From positions 1-27,502 of the forward strand of contig JAHEWK010000061.1 of assembly GCA_020740775.1 (NCBI GenBank): DNA of 27,502 nt. The letters run 5' to 3'. Below the pieces are notes generated by a model. It had not been told where the DNA came from. It did no database searches and worked only from the letters and a program-made list of their open reading frames with translations. Positions 10,658 through 20,542 of this stretch are shown in pieces (position 1 is the stretch's first letter; every line of letters starts with the position of its first letter). The position numbers and the translations under genes were made by a program. This stretch comes from Ilyonectria destructans (Eukaryota; Ascomycota; Sordariomycetes; Hypocreales; Nectriaceae).

Positions 10658-13600
10658 TCAGTGTTGGGGGCAGATCTTAGTGTGGAACTGCGATGCCTCC
10701 AGCAGCTGAATAAACTCGCTAAAGTCCTTGCCCATAACGCGATTAATTGCATCCCGCAGTGCAGGTGTCAGCTGTAACTGCAGGTTGCTTTTAATCAGTC
10801 GGCAATAGAAGGAGTGTTCGGGGGCCTTGCGTTTCCTGCAGTTGCAGGTCAGTTTGGCATCTTCATAGTGGAATCTTTCGTAATAGTTAGTAAAGTCTCC
10901 GTATTGGGATCGCGCTGCAAGAAGGTAGCATAGTGCTTTTTAGGGCACCTGGAGTTTGCTGGGGCAGGAGAGAGTCGCTATAAGACCCAAATCTCTATAC
11001 CCCTGTGGCATATTGTTATTCCACCGGGCTTTGAAGTCGGCCTGTGGTTTGGCTTTTGCTGCTCTGCGTAGGTATGTAAGAGTTGGTTGGGCTCCAGGCG
11101 GCTCCGGCAGGGTGCAACCTAGCTTGGCTAGGGCGTCGGCTTGCTCGTTCCCAGCGATATCCTCGTGCCCTGGGCACCATTTTATGTATACCCAGTGTGT
11201 TCTGGCGATATTCTGGAATTCAGCGAAGACGACCTGTAAGGAGTCTGACGGGCGGCCTATAAGGCACTATGCCGCTGCGAGGTTATCCAAGCAGACGTGA
11301 ATTTTGCAGAGCTGTGCAGCCTCTAGGGCGGTAACCGTATGCTTTAGGCCTTAGAGAGCGCCGAGAGCTTCTGCGTCGAAGACTTCGGCAGGGCCGAGTC
11401 GTCCGTTCCCGTTCGCTGTTTCAATATCGCCGCTGGAGATAGCGAATCCGTACCCCGTGGCGCCGGAGGTCAGTCGTGAACCGTCTGAGTAGACCACCAG
11501 GTTGTATTTCGGTAGGGCTTTGGCCTAGAGTCGGAAGGCTCGGGCAGCCTTAGGTTTTAGTGCGTCTTGCAGGCTGGCCTCTATGTTGTTAGAGGAGCCC
11601 GGGAGGATTAATGGCCTGGGGTATAGGGCCGTAAGTGCAATTGCGCACTGTAGGCAGCTGAGTTGGGCGTCTCGCTGGTTGAGTTATCTCGCGCTGACGT
11701 TTGCTAGTGGGTGGTCTGGGTCGAGAGAATGAAGCCTGGTGGAAAAGCGAAGGCGATGGGCCTCGAGGATTTAGTCGGCAGGGGCGATTCCGGCCTTGCG
11801 GTGCAGCACCGGAAGGGGGGTGGTTTTCCACGCTGGGAGGATAGCGTATATCGATATTTTTAATACCGAGTCAATTCGATCCGTTAGGTGTTAAGTCTGC
11901 GTTGGGGTGCCCACTGTATTTGTGACGCCGGGGTACTATACTTTAGTGTCACATTTTGGGATCATCGTACGACGCCTGGAACAGCTTCCAGACCGGCTGC
12001 TAGGAATCCGGTCCGGACCGGGTCTCAGACCCCCGGCAGGTGGGTCCTCCAGTCTCAGACCTCTGGACCTCGGGCCCGGAGGCTGCCGGAGGCCGCCCTC
12101 ATCTTCATCTATAAGACCGATCCCTAGCCCTTCGTTAGATAGAAAATCAAGAGCTTTCATCATCATCATCCTGATCCTATCCACTCAGTGTAACATTTAG
12201 AGCCGTATAGCAGAACGGGTTTTATACAGGCAACTACTGCACGCCATACTGTATATGCAGGGGGGCCTTTAACTGTGCTGCAGAACCTGTATAGCAGGTT
12301 GGTGATTTTGCGGGCCTTCATAGCCTATTTCGAGATATATACTTTAAAGGCGAGCTTGCAGTTAAGCCAGACGCCCAGCCAGTATAGAGCCTTCTCTGGG
12401 GTAATTTCAGTGCTGTTATAGTAGATAATAGGAATGGGTTAGGGTATCTTTATTACTCTTATAAAGTGTATAAGCTCTGTTTTCCCTTAGTCGAATATTA
12501 CGCCGTTTGCGGCACCCCAGGCGATCAGTTCGTCTATATCCTCTAAAACTTCAGCAGTTATTTATTCTAGCGAGCTGCCTATTTGGAGTATTGCTGTGTC
12601 GTCTGTGTACCCCCGGCGGTTGGCTGACTGCTGTAGGCGGGCCTTTAGGGCAGTATGTATTGCGCTCTGTTCTAGCCTGTAGATAGGCTCTATATATAGG
12701 AGGAAAAGGATAGGGGATGCTAGAGAGCCCTATAGTAGGCCGTATTGCAGAGGTTCAGTTGCAGTTATTACATCCTGAAAGCGCACCTTCGCTGTGCAGT
12801 CAGTTATAAAGGACTCCGCCCAGCATATAAGGGAGTCTAGCCAGCTCTATTTGTGTAGGCGCAGTATCAGGCAGTTGCATATTACTGCATTAAAAGCGCC
12901 CTGGATATCCATTATAACCAGTATAGCCACTTTACTGCAGAGCAGCGCGGACTTAACATCATATACCAGATAGGCCACTAGGTCGACAGCTAAGCGCTTC
13001 AGTAGTACACCAGCTTATAGTGGGTGTATGATGTACATTATTACTGCAATATGGGCAATACATCTGGCGATTAGGCATTCCAGGCTCTTACCGATACAGA
13101 ATAGCAGTAAGATAGGGCGCCAGACGCAGGCTGTAGTCAGGTCTCTTTTGCCGGGCTTTATAAGCATAACCACTTCAGTATTCTTAAACGCTATTGGGTG
13201 GTGGCCTACATACAGGCAGAACTTAAAGAGGCGCCTGATATATTCCCCTATATAGGGCCAGGCCGTCTGGATAAGCGCTATTGTAATGAGGTCAGAGCCC
13301 GGCGATATGTTTCCAGCGCGTATGGTGGCTTCCTCGGCGTCCCTAAGAGCAACAGAGTTGCTCAGCAGTAGCGAGGGTTTTGCAGGGAGCGGGATCCAGG
13401 CATCCGCGATATTATCTGCTTCAGAGCGTTATTTCAGTGTGGCCCGCCGCAGAGCCAGTGCTTTTTCCAGTTATATTTTATAGACCTCATCCCCTATTTG
13501 CAGCAGAGGGGACTGAAACGGGGACGCTGGGCCCATTTAGTGAGGCTGAAGATTTCCTGTTAGTTGCGTATATCGTCTATAATATATCGCCAGTAGCCCT

Positions 13601-13790
13601 TATTTTCATACTTAATAAGGCGTCGGAAGTCTCGTTTCGCTTCCGCTAGAGCTTCGTCCTGCTCGTTAAACGCAGTGCGTCTAAGTACAGTATAGTAGGT
13701 ATGTAGACGTTCGCACTCTTCGGTCCACCATGGCGCCGCCTTTGCAGCCTTGCGCCGGGGGCGGCCGATTGTAGTAATCCCTTAACAGCA
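10658..13790 (-). pseudogene. LINE ORF2: reverse transcriptase and RNase H, decayed
   Basis: On the minus strand the order is APWWTEECERL (about 13730), a region with one frameshift near 13500, WRPILLLFCIGKSLE (reverse transcriptase start), DIQGAFNAV (first catalytic Asp, about 12910), the QGS-type motif LL*GSLASPILF (about 12730), YTDD at 12598-12609 (catalytic Asp pair), VLLYGSK (12200), then RNase H: YSDGSRL (11477-11494), FDAEALGAL, LDNLAAA and GHEDIAGNEQADALAKLG. The frame ends at TGA 10658. About seventeen internal stops are all TAA or TAG where glutamine fits, including the invariant Gln of the QGS motif. Domain order and RNase H point to a Tad1-type fungal LINE that copies RNA into DNA at the target site. 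The 5' endonuclease is missing, and a solo LTR splits the frame at 11889-12195. Confidence 0.88.
11889..12195 (+). mobile_element. Solo LTR inserted in the LINE
   Basis: A 307-bp block begins TGTTAAGTCTGCG and ends CAGTGTAACA, giving TGTTA...TAACA inverted ends of an LTR. It interrupts the LINE frame between YGSK and a continuing frame starting LTDRIDSVLK. It is GC-rich and lacks the C-to-T erosion of the LINE. A TATAAGA-like core promoter near 12110 and a TCATCATCATCATC run before the end suggest plus orientation, as in Copia-type LTRs. Flanking pentamers (TTAGG / TTTAG) match imperfectly, so the target duplication is eroded or shifted. No internal retrotransposon genes remain, so it arose by recombination between two LTRs. 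Confidence 0.75.
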
Positions 13791-14230
13791 CAAGCTGCGG
13801 GATGTTGATGTAAGAGAGAGGAGGGCGGTATGTATGGTAGTCCTTATCTAGCGTGTATAGGGTAGACTGCTCTGCGTAACATACTCCCGAATGAAATTAT
13901 TAAGATCTCAATAAATACGCTAGTCTCTACATAAAAGCAATATTCATACAGTTACGGTATAATCACTGAATTTCTCTTGCTGAAAGCTTTCTTCTGGTAT
14001 CAATTCCATCATAGTTAGAGATATATTTCCAAGTTGTTATTTCGTAGTTCAGAATGCCGTATATATAGCTGTGAAAATCGACTACCGTTGCTGATAAATA
14101 CGGGGGGACAATATCCTAACCTAAAGGCCAGATTAAGTCAGGCCCAGTCCGCTTAAAAGCTATCTATCTCTTAAGTATTTTCTTCTACTCTTACTATCCT
14201 ATAGCATATTAATTTACTTATTAACGACAA
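13791..14230. other. Truncated LINE 5' edge and unassigned AT-rich DNA
   Basis: LINE-like minus codons fade out between 13790 and about 13880; the endonuclease domain expected upstream is absent, so the LINE is 5'-truncated or cut here. From 13880 to 14230 the DNA is moderately AT-rich with stops in all frames and no motif I recognise. Confidence 0.45.
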
Positions 14231-14299
14231 AAGGAGCCTAAAGTAATAGATCGCTGGTACCTATATATAAGTCAAAATATATCACTGGACGTATATACT

Positions 14300-14490
14300 A
14301 GCGACTTTATAGATCCCCTACAGGCCTTTACGTCGAGGCTCAACTTCAAGGCCCTACCGCTCAGCCTTCCGTGAAGAAGCTGAATAACAAGCTCTAGGAT
14401 AAATTCTAATCAGACGTCAGGCTGGCGCGAGAAGAGCGCAAAGCTGGCGCAGGTAGAAGAGGCAAAAAGGGGTTTGTCGTATTTGGCTCA
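14300..14490 (+). pseudogene. Lysine/arginine-rich protein tail, decayed
   Basis: A plus frame reads QPSVKKLNNKL, stop, DKF, stop, SDVRLAREERKAGAGRRGKKGF. Both stops (TAG and TAA) fit former glutamine. The basic GRRGKKG tail is like the C-terminal ends of several fungal transposon proteins, but I cannot name the parent. No start or other domain is seen. The overlapping open frame 14474-14746 has no ATG start and no recognisable motif; the repeated GTTGGA words in it suggest simple sequence rather than a gene. Confidence 0.3.
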
Positions 14491-14749
14491 AGATGATGCC
14501 CCTCAGCGGCCGATCATTAGCCAGCAGGCCATACAAAAAGCCAAACTGGAAGTTGAAGGTGGGGTTAAAATTACGGCGCCCGGGCCTTATATGGCGCCTC
14601 GGATACTGGAACGAGTTGGAACCAGTTGGATCCAAACCCAATCAACTGGACTTCTGAATTGGCTGGTTGCTAAGCACGGGGAGCGAAATCTCAGTCGAGT
14701 TGGACCCACAGTTGGAGGATCTAACGGCTCCAACGATTGGAAGTAGTTA

Positions 14750-16333
14750 GTTGATTACGCACTCTTTATTCGGGTGGATTGTTTGTCCGGCCAGCCACAG
14801 CAAAGCCAACCTCAGCACAGTCAGCCTCGAACTCAAAGCTCAGCCATAGATGTAGTTGAGCCTGTTTGATTTGGGCGTCGTATTGAACTGACCACCCACC
14901 AATTTGATCTCGTCAATGCGGTGAGTGTGGCTGCATGGCCACCACTGTGAGATGACGCGGCGTGACCAATATTGTACACTTCAGAGGCCAGGCCGGTTCC
15001 TGCAAACAAGCAGCCTTTGTCTACTTTCCTGCGGCATATCACGAGCGATATATCCGACTTGGTTGACCCTACTCCAGCATGTGGAAAGCGATTCTTGCAC
15101 TGAGAGCCTGACATCTGGAACTCCTTTATCACAGTTTCTATGTTTCTTAGGGTCGCGGGTTTGGATTTGGCATTTGTATTACTACATGTCATCAAGCATC
15201 ACTGGTGATGTTAATTTGCAGGTAGGTAAACTCTAACAACAGCGAGCTAGATGTGCCGAGCGGGCCGTCGGATGCGCCGACCGATTCACCACCTGCAGAG
15301 ACAGTCCGACCTTCCGGAGCTAGCGAGTATATTGAAGCTTAATGTACATCTTGAATAGCGGTGAGCTGCAACAGTCTTTACATGCAGGCATCGCAACCTA
15401 AAGTGGTTCATAGTGACGCAATAACTTCAAGCTGGCGCGGATACATCTGGATCCGAAGTGGCTTGCACGACAATATTTCCCCGTGGCTTAACCCTGAGCT
15501 AAGCCATGGACTATTAAATAGACGGCAGAGACATTTAGCATGCTACGCTATATCCGTATTTAGACTTTTCGCTCTTCTTCATCTAGCTACGGCAGTTGAA
15601 ACAAGCTTTTTTTGAGAGCTGTGGCTGAATAACTCAGAGTTTAGTTGTCTTTAACAGGCTATTTTAGGAACAGCATAGCCTCAAAGCTTCATTCAACTGC
15701 TACAACTGCACAATTAAGTGAGCGAAACGTCACACATACAGTGTAAATTGCTCTAAATGTCCTCCTGCCCTCCTTGAGTCCCCAATAGTCCAAGGCTTAG
15801 TCAAGGCCAAACCACAGCGCCTCCTTCTTGTGCATCGTCATCTTGGGGTCAGAGTCGTACACCAGCCTTCAACGAAATCCCTGCGATCCATCACGCGCAT
15901 GCTTGTCTTCTGCAAATATAGTAGCGCCAAGCTGAAGGCTGAATGAGGCATACTGATGTTCCGCGCCGGGCCGCATGTGCTAGGCCTACAGTGTCGATTA
16001 AGCTTCTGCTGTGGCGGTGGTGATATCTGCGGGGGGTCTGATTCGTGGAGGCGGGCTGTCGGTCTGACATTCAGTCTGATCAATAGGAAATCCTTCCTTC
16101 CGGTCTGACAGTTGCTTAACCAGTGTGACACTTACAGTTATAATCCATTTAATAACTAGTTATAATAAAAAGTTTAGGCTTAAATTACTATAAATATTAA
16201 GTCCTTTAAATTAAAAGAAAAGTAATAGAATTAATACCTTTTTTCAGTTTAATTTATAAAGGTATTATTTAAAGACTATAATAGTAGTATACTAATAATA
16301 AGTATTAATACTATAAGGATATTATACTAGCTA
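14750..16333. other. Intergenic region, no gene recognised
   Basis: Mixed-composition DNA (14750-16140) followed by AT-rich eroded DNA (16140-16333). Open frames at 14925-15236 (+), 14833-15195 (-), 15361-15615 (+) and 15838-16131 (-) have no motif, no promoter-like context and no splice pattern that extends them, so I do not call genes. An ATAACTAGTTAT palindrome lies near 16152. Confidence 0.45.
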
Positions 16334-16528
16334 TGTGACGGGAACGTCCGGAGTGCTGGACTCAGGGTGGAGTCGATACGTAACTAGGGCGCACGGGGCA
16401 GGCCACAGGGACTATCAACGCGTCTATACGTCTACGCACCCGCCCGCTTTCTCTCTTTCCTCTCCATTGTAGTATCCTCGAAATACAGTAGCATTGCCTC
16501 TTGAGTTAATCTCATCTGGCCCGTAACA
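16334..16528 (+). mobile_element. Solo LTR, TGTGACGGG family
   Basis: A 195-bp segment starting TGTGACGGGA and ending CCCGTAACA, nearly perfect inverted ends as in Gypsy-type LTRs of ascomycetes (one base differs from CCCGTCACA). The related sequence at 27397 shares GGAGTGCTGGA, ACTAGGG, GGCAGGCCACAG and CTCTCTTTCCTCTC in the same order and orientation. No target duplication is visible and no internal retrotransposon genes adjoin it. Confidence 0.7.
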
Positions 16529-17110
16529 ATACTATGAACTATATAAAGAACTATAGCCCCTACTAGTTATATAATAGCTATAGGACTTAATTATTATAGA
16601 TTTTATTATAAAGTTAACTATATTTAATTAAATAACTGGTAATACTTATTGCAGACAGTTAGCAGTTGCCTAATAATATCTAATCTTTAGCGGGTTTAAC
16701 CCTCTAGGTCTATTCGTGTAGAGATAAGCGGCTTAACAATAGCGATAAATACGTGTCAATATGTCTACCTAATTTTGCAAAATTCGGTGTGGAACTTAAC
16801 AGTGTGCACTGGTAAGATTGCTTGTAATTTGTTGAAATACGTTGTCCACTTCCCGCGTCAGGATGAATGCTTGTCCTGAGAGCATCAACAACATCAACTA
16901 TAATAACGGCCAAAAATTTGAATTTCGAAATCACACAGTCTCAAAATATCTATAGACACCATTTTTACAACCTTAACCATACAATACTATGGTAAGTCAG
17001 AGAGGTCAACCCTATGCTATTTCATTAGAGTGAGTTCCCGAATGGAATCGCGGACGCGAGGTTGTGATCTGAGCCCCACTTGCAGTCTGGCCTCATTCCA
17101 TCTGTACCCA
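16529..17110. other. AT-rich intergenic region
   Basis: AT-rich, eroded sequence after the LTR (16529-16700), then mixed composition without a recognisable motif. The minus frame 16710-16934 has no supporting feature. Confidence 0.4.
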
Positions 17111-17114
17111 GATA

Positions 17115-17639
17115 GTGATCTACAATAATGATTCTACTCCACTAAGAGCTGTCACCCTCCCCAACCCAATATCCCATCAGGATGCACATCTTGAACATCG
17201 TAAAGACAGAAGGCGTTTGTTTCGCTTAGCGACTCATTTTCTGGTGCGGGAGGGTAAGAGTGCCTTAAAAAAGGTCGCACAAGAAATACCGTCAGCAGCC
17301 AAGGCGGAAAAGACCGGCAAGACCGGCAACGTGCAGTTCTTCTCAACTAACGTTGCCTCAAATGCATTGACCCACTGCTGCCTAAACTCGAATCTGCAGC
17401 AACCCCAAAGCAGTTGCACCTTCGCTGTCGAAATCATACGCTGCCGCGAAGGTGGCATAGAGGAAGGTTGCGGCGGCGCCTTGACATCTATGGTGCGTTT
17501 GACGGAACACTACGGAGTAAGCCTTCACGTTTTTAGTTTGCCCGTGGCGTCAACATCTGCAAGGATAGCGTATGAGGCTGCAGGTTCTATTGGACTGCCT
17601 TTGAACTGCGAGCTCGAACTGCTGTTCAGATTTGCATAA
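17115..17639 (+). CDS. Open frame of unknown function, doubtful gene
   Basis: A 174-codon plus frame free of stops, unusually long for its surroundings. It has a basic stretch near residues 28-55 (EHRKDRRRLFRLATHFL) and a lysine-rich part (KAEKTGKTGN). It starts with GTG, and its first in-frame ATG is near codon 125, so as a eukaryotic gene it would need an upstream exon that I cannot find. No domain is recognised. It lies about 390 bases upstream of the aerolysin-like gene's start and could be a remnant or a chance frame. Confidence 0.25.
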   Translation: MIYNNDSTPLRAVTLPNPISHQDAHLEHRKDRRRLFRLATHFLVREGKSALKKVAQEIPSAAKAEKTGKTGNVQFFSTNVASNALTHCCLNSNLQQPQSSCTFAVEIIRCREGGIEEGCGGALTSMVRLTEHYGVSLHVFSLPVASTSARIAYEAAGSIGLPLNCELELLFRFA

Positions 17640-17878
17640 TTCAGGCCACAGGTGCAGTTAGTGGGTATATTGCGTTACAAGCGGATGTTGCTGACATGTG
17701 ATGAACGGGGAGTGGGAATTTCCGCTTATGCCACATGTTTCGGCACTTGAAGACGTGCGGCTATTAGGCTATCAGACTCGCTCTTGTTATTTGAGTTCCT
17801 ATAGTGCTTACCGAAACACAGTGCATACAAAAGAAAATACCTTAGCCGTACTAAACTTAATAACAGTTCACTGTTCGT
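17640..17878. promoter_or_regulatory. Upstream region of the aerolysin-like gene
   Basis: No gene is seen here. The short frame 17698-17883 ends exactly at the TATA region and has no motif. The stretch probably holds upstream control sequence for the gene beginning at 18026, although no specific site could be identified. Confidence 0.3.
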
Positions 17879-17886
17879 TATAAATA
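17879..17886 (+). promoter_or_regulatory. TATA box of the aerolysin-like gene
   Basis: TATAAATA lies about 140 bases before the ATG. It is followed by a pyrimidine-rich leader (CATATCTCCCCTTCAACCC) and a CAACATCACA-type 5' untranslated stretch directly before the start codon, the usual layout of an expressed filamentous-fungal gene. Confidence 0.6.
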
Positions 17887-18025
17887 TAAGAGATAATTCT
17901 TCTATTAATTTTCATATCTCCCCTTCAACCCTCTCCAGAAACAGCCCTAAAAACCAATCCCAACACCTGAAGATTCGATCTTATCGCTTCTCTACATTTT
18001 CCCAACATCACACTTTCAAATAACA

Positions 18026-19042
18026 ATGTACAACCCAACTGATGGCCACCTGACTACTACTCAAGAGCTCGAACTCACTGGTTGGAACCTCGACGAATGG
18101 CTCAGACAAACTGACGACGTAAGTCCAAACCATTTTATTCATTTACCGCACCCAATTCGCACCCATACCTCCCCTTGCTCTATCTTCTACCTCCTAAACT
18201 TATAAAATGCTTTCAAACTCGCAATTATCACTCTTTATCCTCCCCGTGGTGCTCTGGAAATATCCTGCCAAGTCAAAAGGCTTACTCTCTATTTCCCATA
18301 GCATAAAGGCGACGCCTGGGCCCAAGGCAACACGAACCGCGCTTTTGCCATCAACAACTTCGTCGGCGTCGAGCGCTCGCACCGCGCCAACGACTGGAAC
18401 AACTTCAACACGCACCTGGAGAACCGGGGCAAAGGCACGTACACGCACGTGGCCGGCCCGCCCACTCTAGTCGCCTCCATCTCTAACGACCTCACGCCCA
18501 CTATCGTGCAAGAAGGGAACTGGGATAATTCGCTGGGGAAAGCCCCAGCGGCCTTTTCGTTTAATTACGCAAAGACTCAGAGTAGGACTGTGAGTCTGGC
18601 GGTTACGAAGACGGCTAAGTTCACCACGGAGGCGACTTTCGCGCTTGAGGGGTTCACGTTCAAAGTCTCGGATAGCTATGATATGTCAAACACAGCCGCT
18701 AACTCCCAAACGGACACCACGACAGTCACCGAAACCGTGTCTCGTGTCCTGGCACCAGGGGAAAAGATTCATTATTCTGTGGCGCAGTCTAAGTCTACTG
18801 TCGTGAGCGAGTATGCGGTTGTAGTGAGGATTTCGGGTATTGATCCGAGCGGGACGATTGGCAAGGCGAGGCATAACCAAGATACATGGGATGATTTTAT
18901 TTCGATTGAGACGTTGGCGGGGGATATATTGAAGGATGCGGCGACGTACATGGTTACTGGCCAGGTGGTGACGACCGATATTACCTTGCAGCAGACGAGT
19001 CCACCGACTCCTACTCCGGCAATTCCTACCCCAAAATTGTAA
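18026..19042 (+). CDS. Aerolysin/ETX-MTX2-like beta-pore-forming protein
   Basis: Two exons: 18026-18118 (31 codons) and 18302-19042. The 183-bp phase-0 intron has a consensus donor GTAAGT, a branch-like GCTTAC and acceptor CATAG. The product is 277 residues and ends at TAA. Exon 2 shows the hallmark of aerolysin-type proteins: long alternating Ser/Thr-rich beta strands (about residues 120-200) around a central hydrophilic segment, then a turn APGEK (about residue 181) and further strands. The C-terminus is a Pro/Thr tail (PPTPTPAIPTP). No signal peptide is seen. Members of this family form ring-shaped membrane pores; the target here cannot be read from sequence. The gene is intact, of normal base composition and unaffected by the decay around it. 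The family call is from strand pattern only, and specificity is unknown. Confidence 0.75.
18119..18301 (+). other. Intron of the aerolysin-like gene
   Basis: GTAAGT donor, TTTCCCATAG acceptor, with a branch-like CTTAC about 18 bases before the acceptor. At 183 bp it is the longest intron inferred in the window. Removing it joins the exons in phase 0. Confidence 0.8.
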
Positions 19043-19340
19043 ATCAACTTTAAGACAAGTTGAGTTGAACTCCCATACTGGGGAAAACCGCGCTACTACT
19101 GTAGGCAGTATGTATCATATCTCGTTGAATTACCACCTTTCTGGCCCGTGCATGCATCGCATCTTTTCCATAACTCATTTAATTACCACTTTTCCGTCTG
19201 TGCACATGTCGCGTCTTTTCCATAACTCATCTAATTACCCCTTTTCCATCCGTGCACACTTCGCGTCTTCCTTCCTCTGTCTATTTACATTCCCCTCCAA
19301 CTCTACTACTACTACTACTACTACTCTATGATTAAAGTTG
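19043..19340. other. 3' region of the aerolysin-like gene and (CTA)n microsatellite
   Basis: After the TAA the DNA is C/T-rich, with near-repeated phrases CTTTTCCATAACTCAT (19164 and 19216 regions), each followed by an AATTACC-type word about 55 bases apart. A short trinucleotide array of about eight CTA units lies at 19302-19325. No clear polyadenylation signal was identified. Confidence 0.5.
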
Positions 19341-19527
19341 GGAACGGGGCCCGTTCCAGGTTTTAGACCAATCATGGTTCTAAAAATCCTACATGGTTCC
19401 CGCGAGTTGGAACGGGCCCCGTTCCTAGACTGGTCGTGTTTCCAAAAACGCGAAACGGGCCCCGTTCCTAACGCGGTGGCCTGTGCCATCCTACTCAAGT
19501 ATTATGCGTAGAAACGGGCCCCGTTTC
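19341..19527. repeat. Cluster of four near-identical 17-bp palindromes
   Basis: GGAACGGGGCCCGTTCC at 19341-19357, GGAACGGGCCCCGTTCC at 19409-19425, GAAACGGGCCCCGTTCC at 19452-19468 and GAAACGGGCCCCGTTTC at 19511-19527. Spacings between starts are 68, 43 and 59 bases. Each is an inverted repeat with 8-base arms around one central G or C, apart from an unpaired end base in the third. The intervening DNA is unrelated, apart from ATGGTTC words between the first two. They lie between the convergent aerolysin-like and DUF6594 genes and could be protein-binding sites or ends of small mobile repeats. Confidence 0.85.
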
Positions 19528-20542
19528 CAAAACAGCCATGCAATTTGCCATCCAGACTGCCTGTGCCTTGGTCGGGCTGAGTGGATTATGGTGGGTTGCT
19601 CGGGGCCTGATCGGCCGTGCTACGTTTGAGGGAGGCCCGAGCGGTTGGGCAACCGCTCCAAGAGGCAGTCTGTCGGAGACTGGCTTGCCTGTCTTGTCTT
19701 GGTGCGACCGAAGCTATTGACCGGATACCGCGCCGATCGAGTGCCCGGAGCCAGCCTGGTCAGTGCTGTTTGGCCATTACTATTCACCACCAGAGGTCAT
19801 GCATGGCAAGTACCAGTACCCCGCTTAAGCGGATTGACGATATCCTATGACGCCTTGGTGGCCATCCATCTATCTGCCTCATCTGGGGGCACCGGGGGCT
19901 TAGCTGTCGCTACTTCGCTGGCATACAAGGTTCGGGCGAAATTATTGGGCTGGGGTCTGGTACCGACAAGTGGTGATAATTGCTGGGCGCTTGGTGACTG
20001 ATCCTCCCCGATCGGTACCGGGCTTCACCCCACCAATTACCGATCTGGCCTGTACTTAGTGGCCTGAACAGCTGAGTGTGACTTGGGTATCTTGGGGGTG
20101 TTTGATTGATGCCTGCCGAATGGCGGCCCTACGGTTGTGTCTGGCATCTCCAATCCCTGGCACCGATTCCCAAAGTTGGAAGTCTGAGATTTGACATGAA
20201 CATGCGGCAACATCCTTTCACAAGTAGCGTCCCGGCATTCAGGATGCACGAATGCCGATGCCAGCGCTGTTGGGTCTTACCAAGTGTCGCGTTCTCTGTG
20301 GGACCCCAGCGAGAAAATGATGGACAGGGCTTACGTACGTGATAAGCGAGCGAGCGAATCAGACAAGCAGTGAATCACTTTCCCCGACTGTTAATATAGA
20401 ACATCAAACCATAACAAACCATCTGATCAATTAAAATCAATCACTATACTCTTCTCCAGACATCGCGACAACTATCTGACATGTTCTTGTGTTATCATGT
20501 ACGTTACAGGAGAATATAAGACCAAAAATTCATCAGTTGCCC
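19528..20542. other. Intergenic region between convergent genes
   Basis: GC-balanced sequence with no recognisable gene. Plus frames at 19645-20001 and 20106-20342 lack motifs and credible starts or splice sites. A perfect stem, GAGCGGTT / AACCGCTC around a GGGC loop, lies at 19639-19658. The tail of this region is the 3' side of the DUF6594 gene. Confidence 0.4.

Noticed and set aside
11589..11831. Minus open frame of 80 codons with a proline-rich product
   Set aside because: It overlaps the LINE frame on the same strand in a different phase; the LINE RNase H region is the real reading.
11907..12200. Open frames of about 80-97 codons around 11888-12200
   Set aside because: They lie inside the solo LTR and reflect its GC-rich composition.
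3614..13790. A reassigned genetic code in which TAG and TAA mean glutamine
   Set aside because: Stops in dead elements sit at Gln positions, but the intact spliced genes end normally with TAA (19042, 22781) or TAG (20543), and known Gln sites are CAG/CAA in them. C-to-T decay explains the pattern.
18686..19047. Minus open frames opposite the aerolysin-like gene
   Set aside because: Shadow frames of a well-supported spliced gene on the plus strand.
19645..20001. 118-codon plus frame as a gene
   Set aside because: No motif, no promoter or intron context, and overlapping alternative frames of similar quality.
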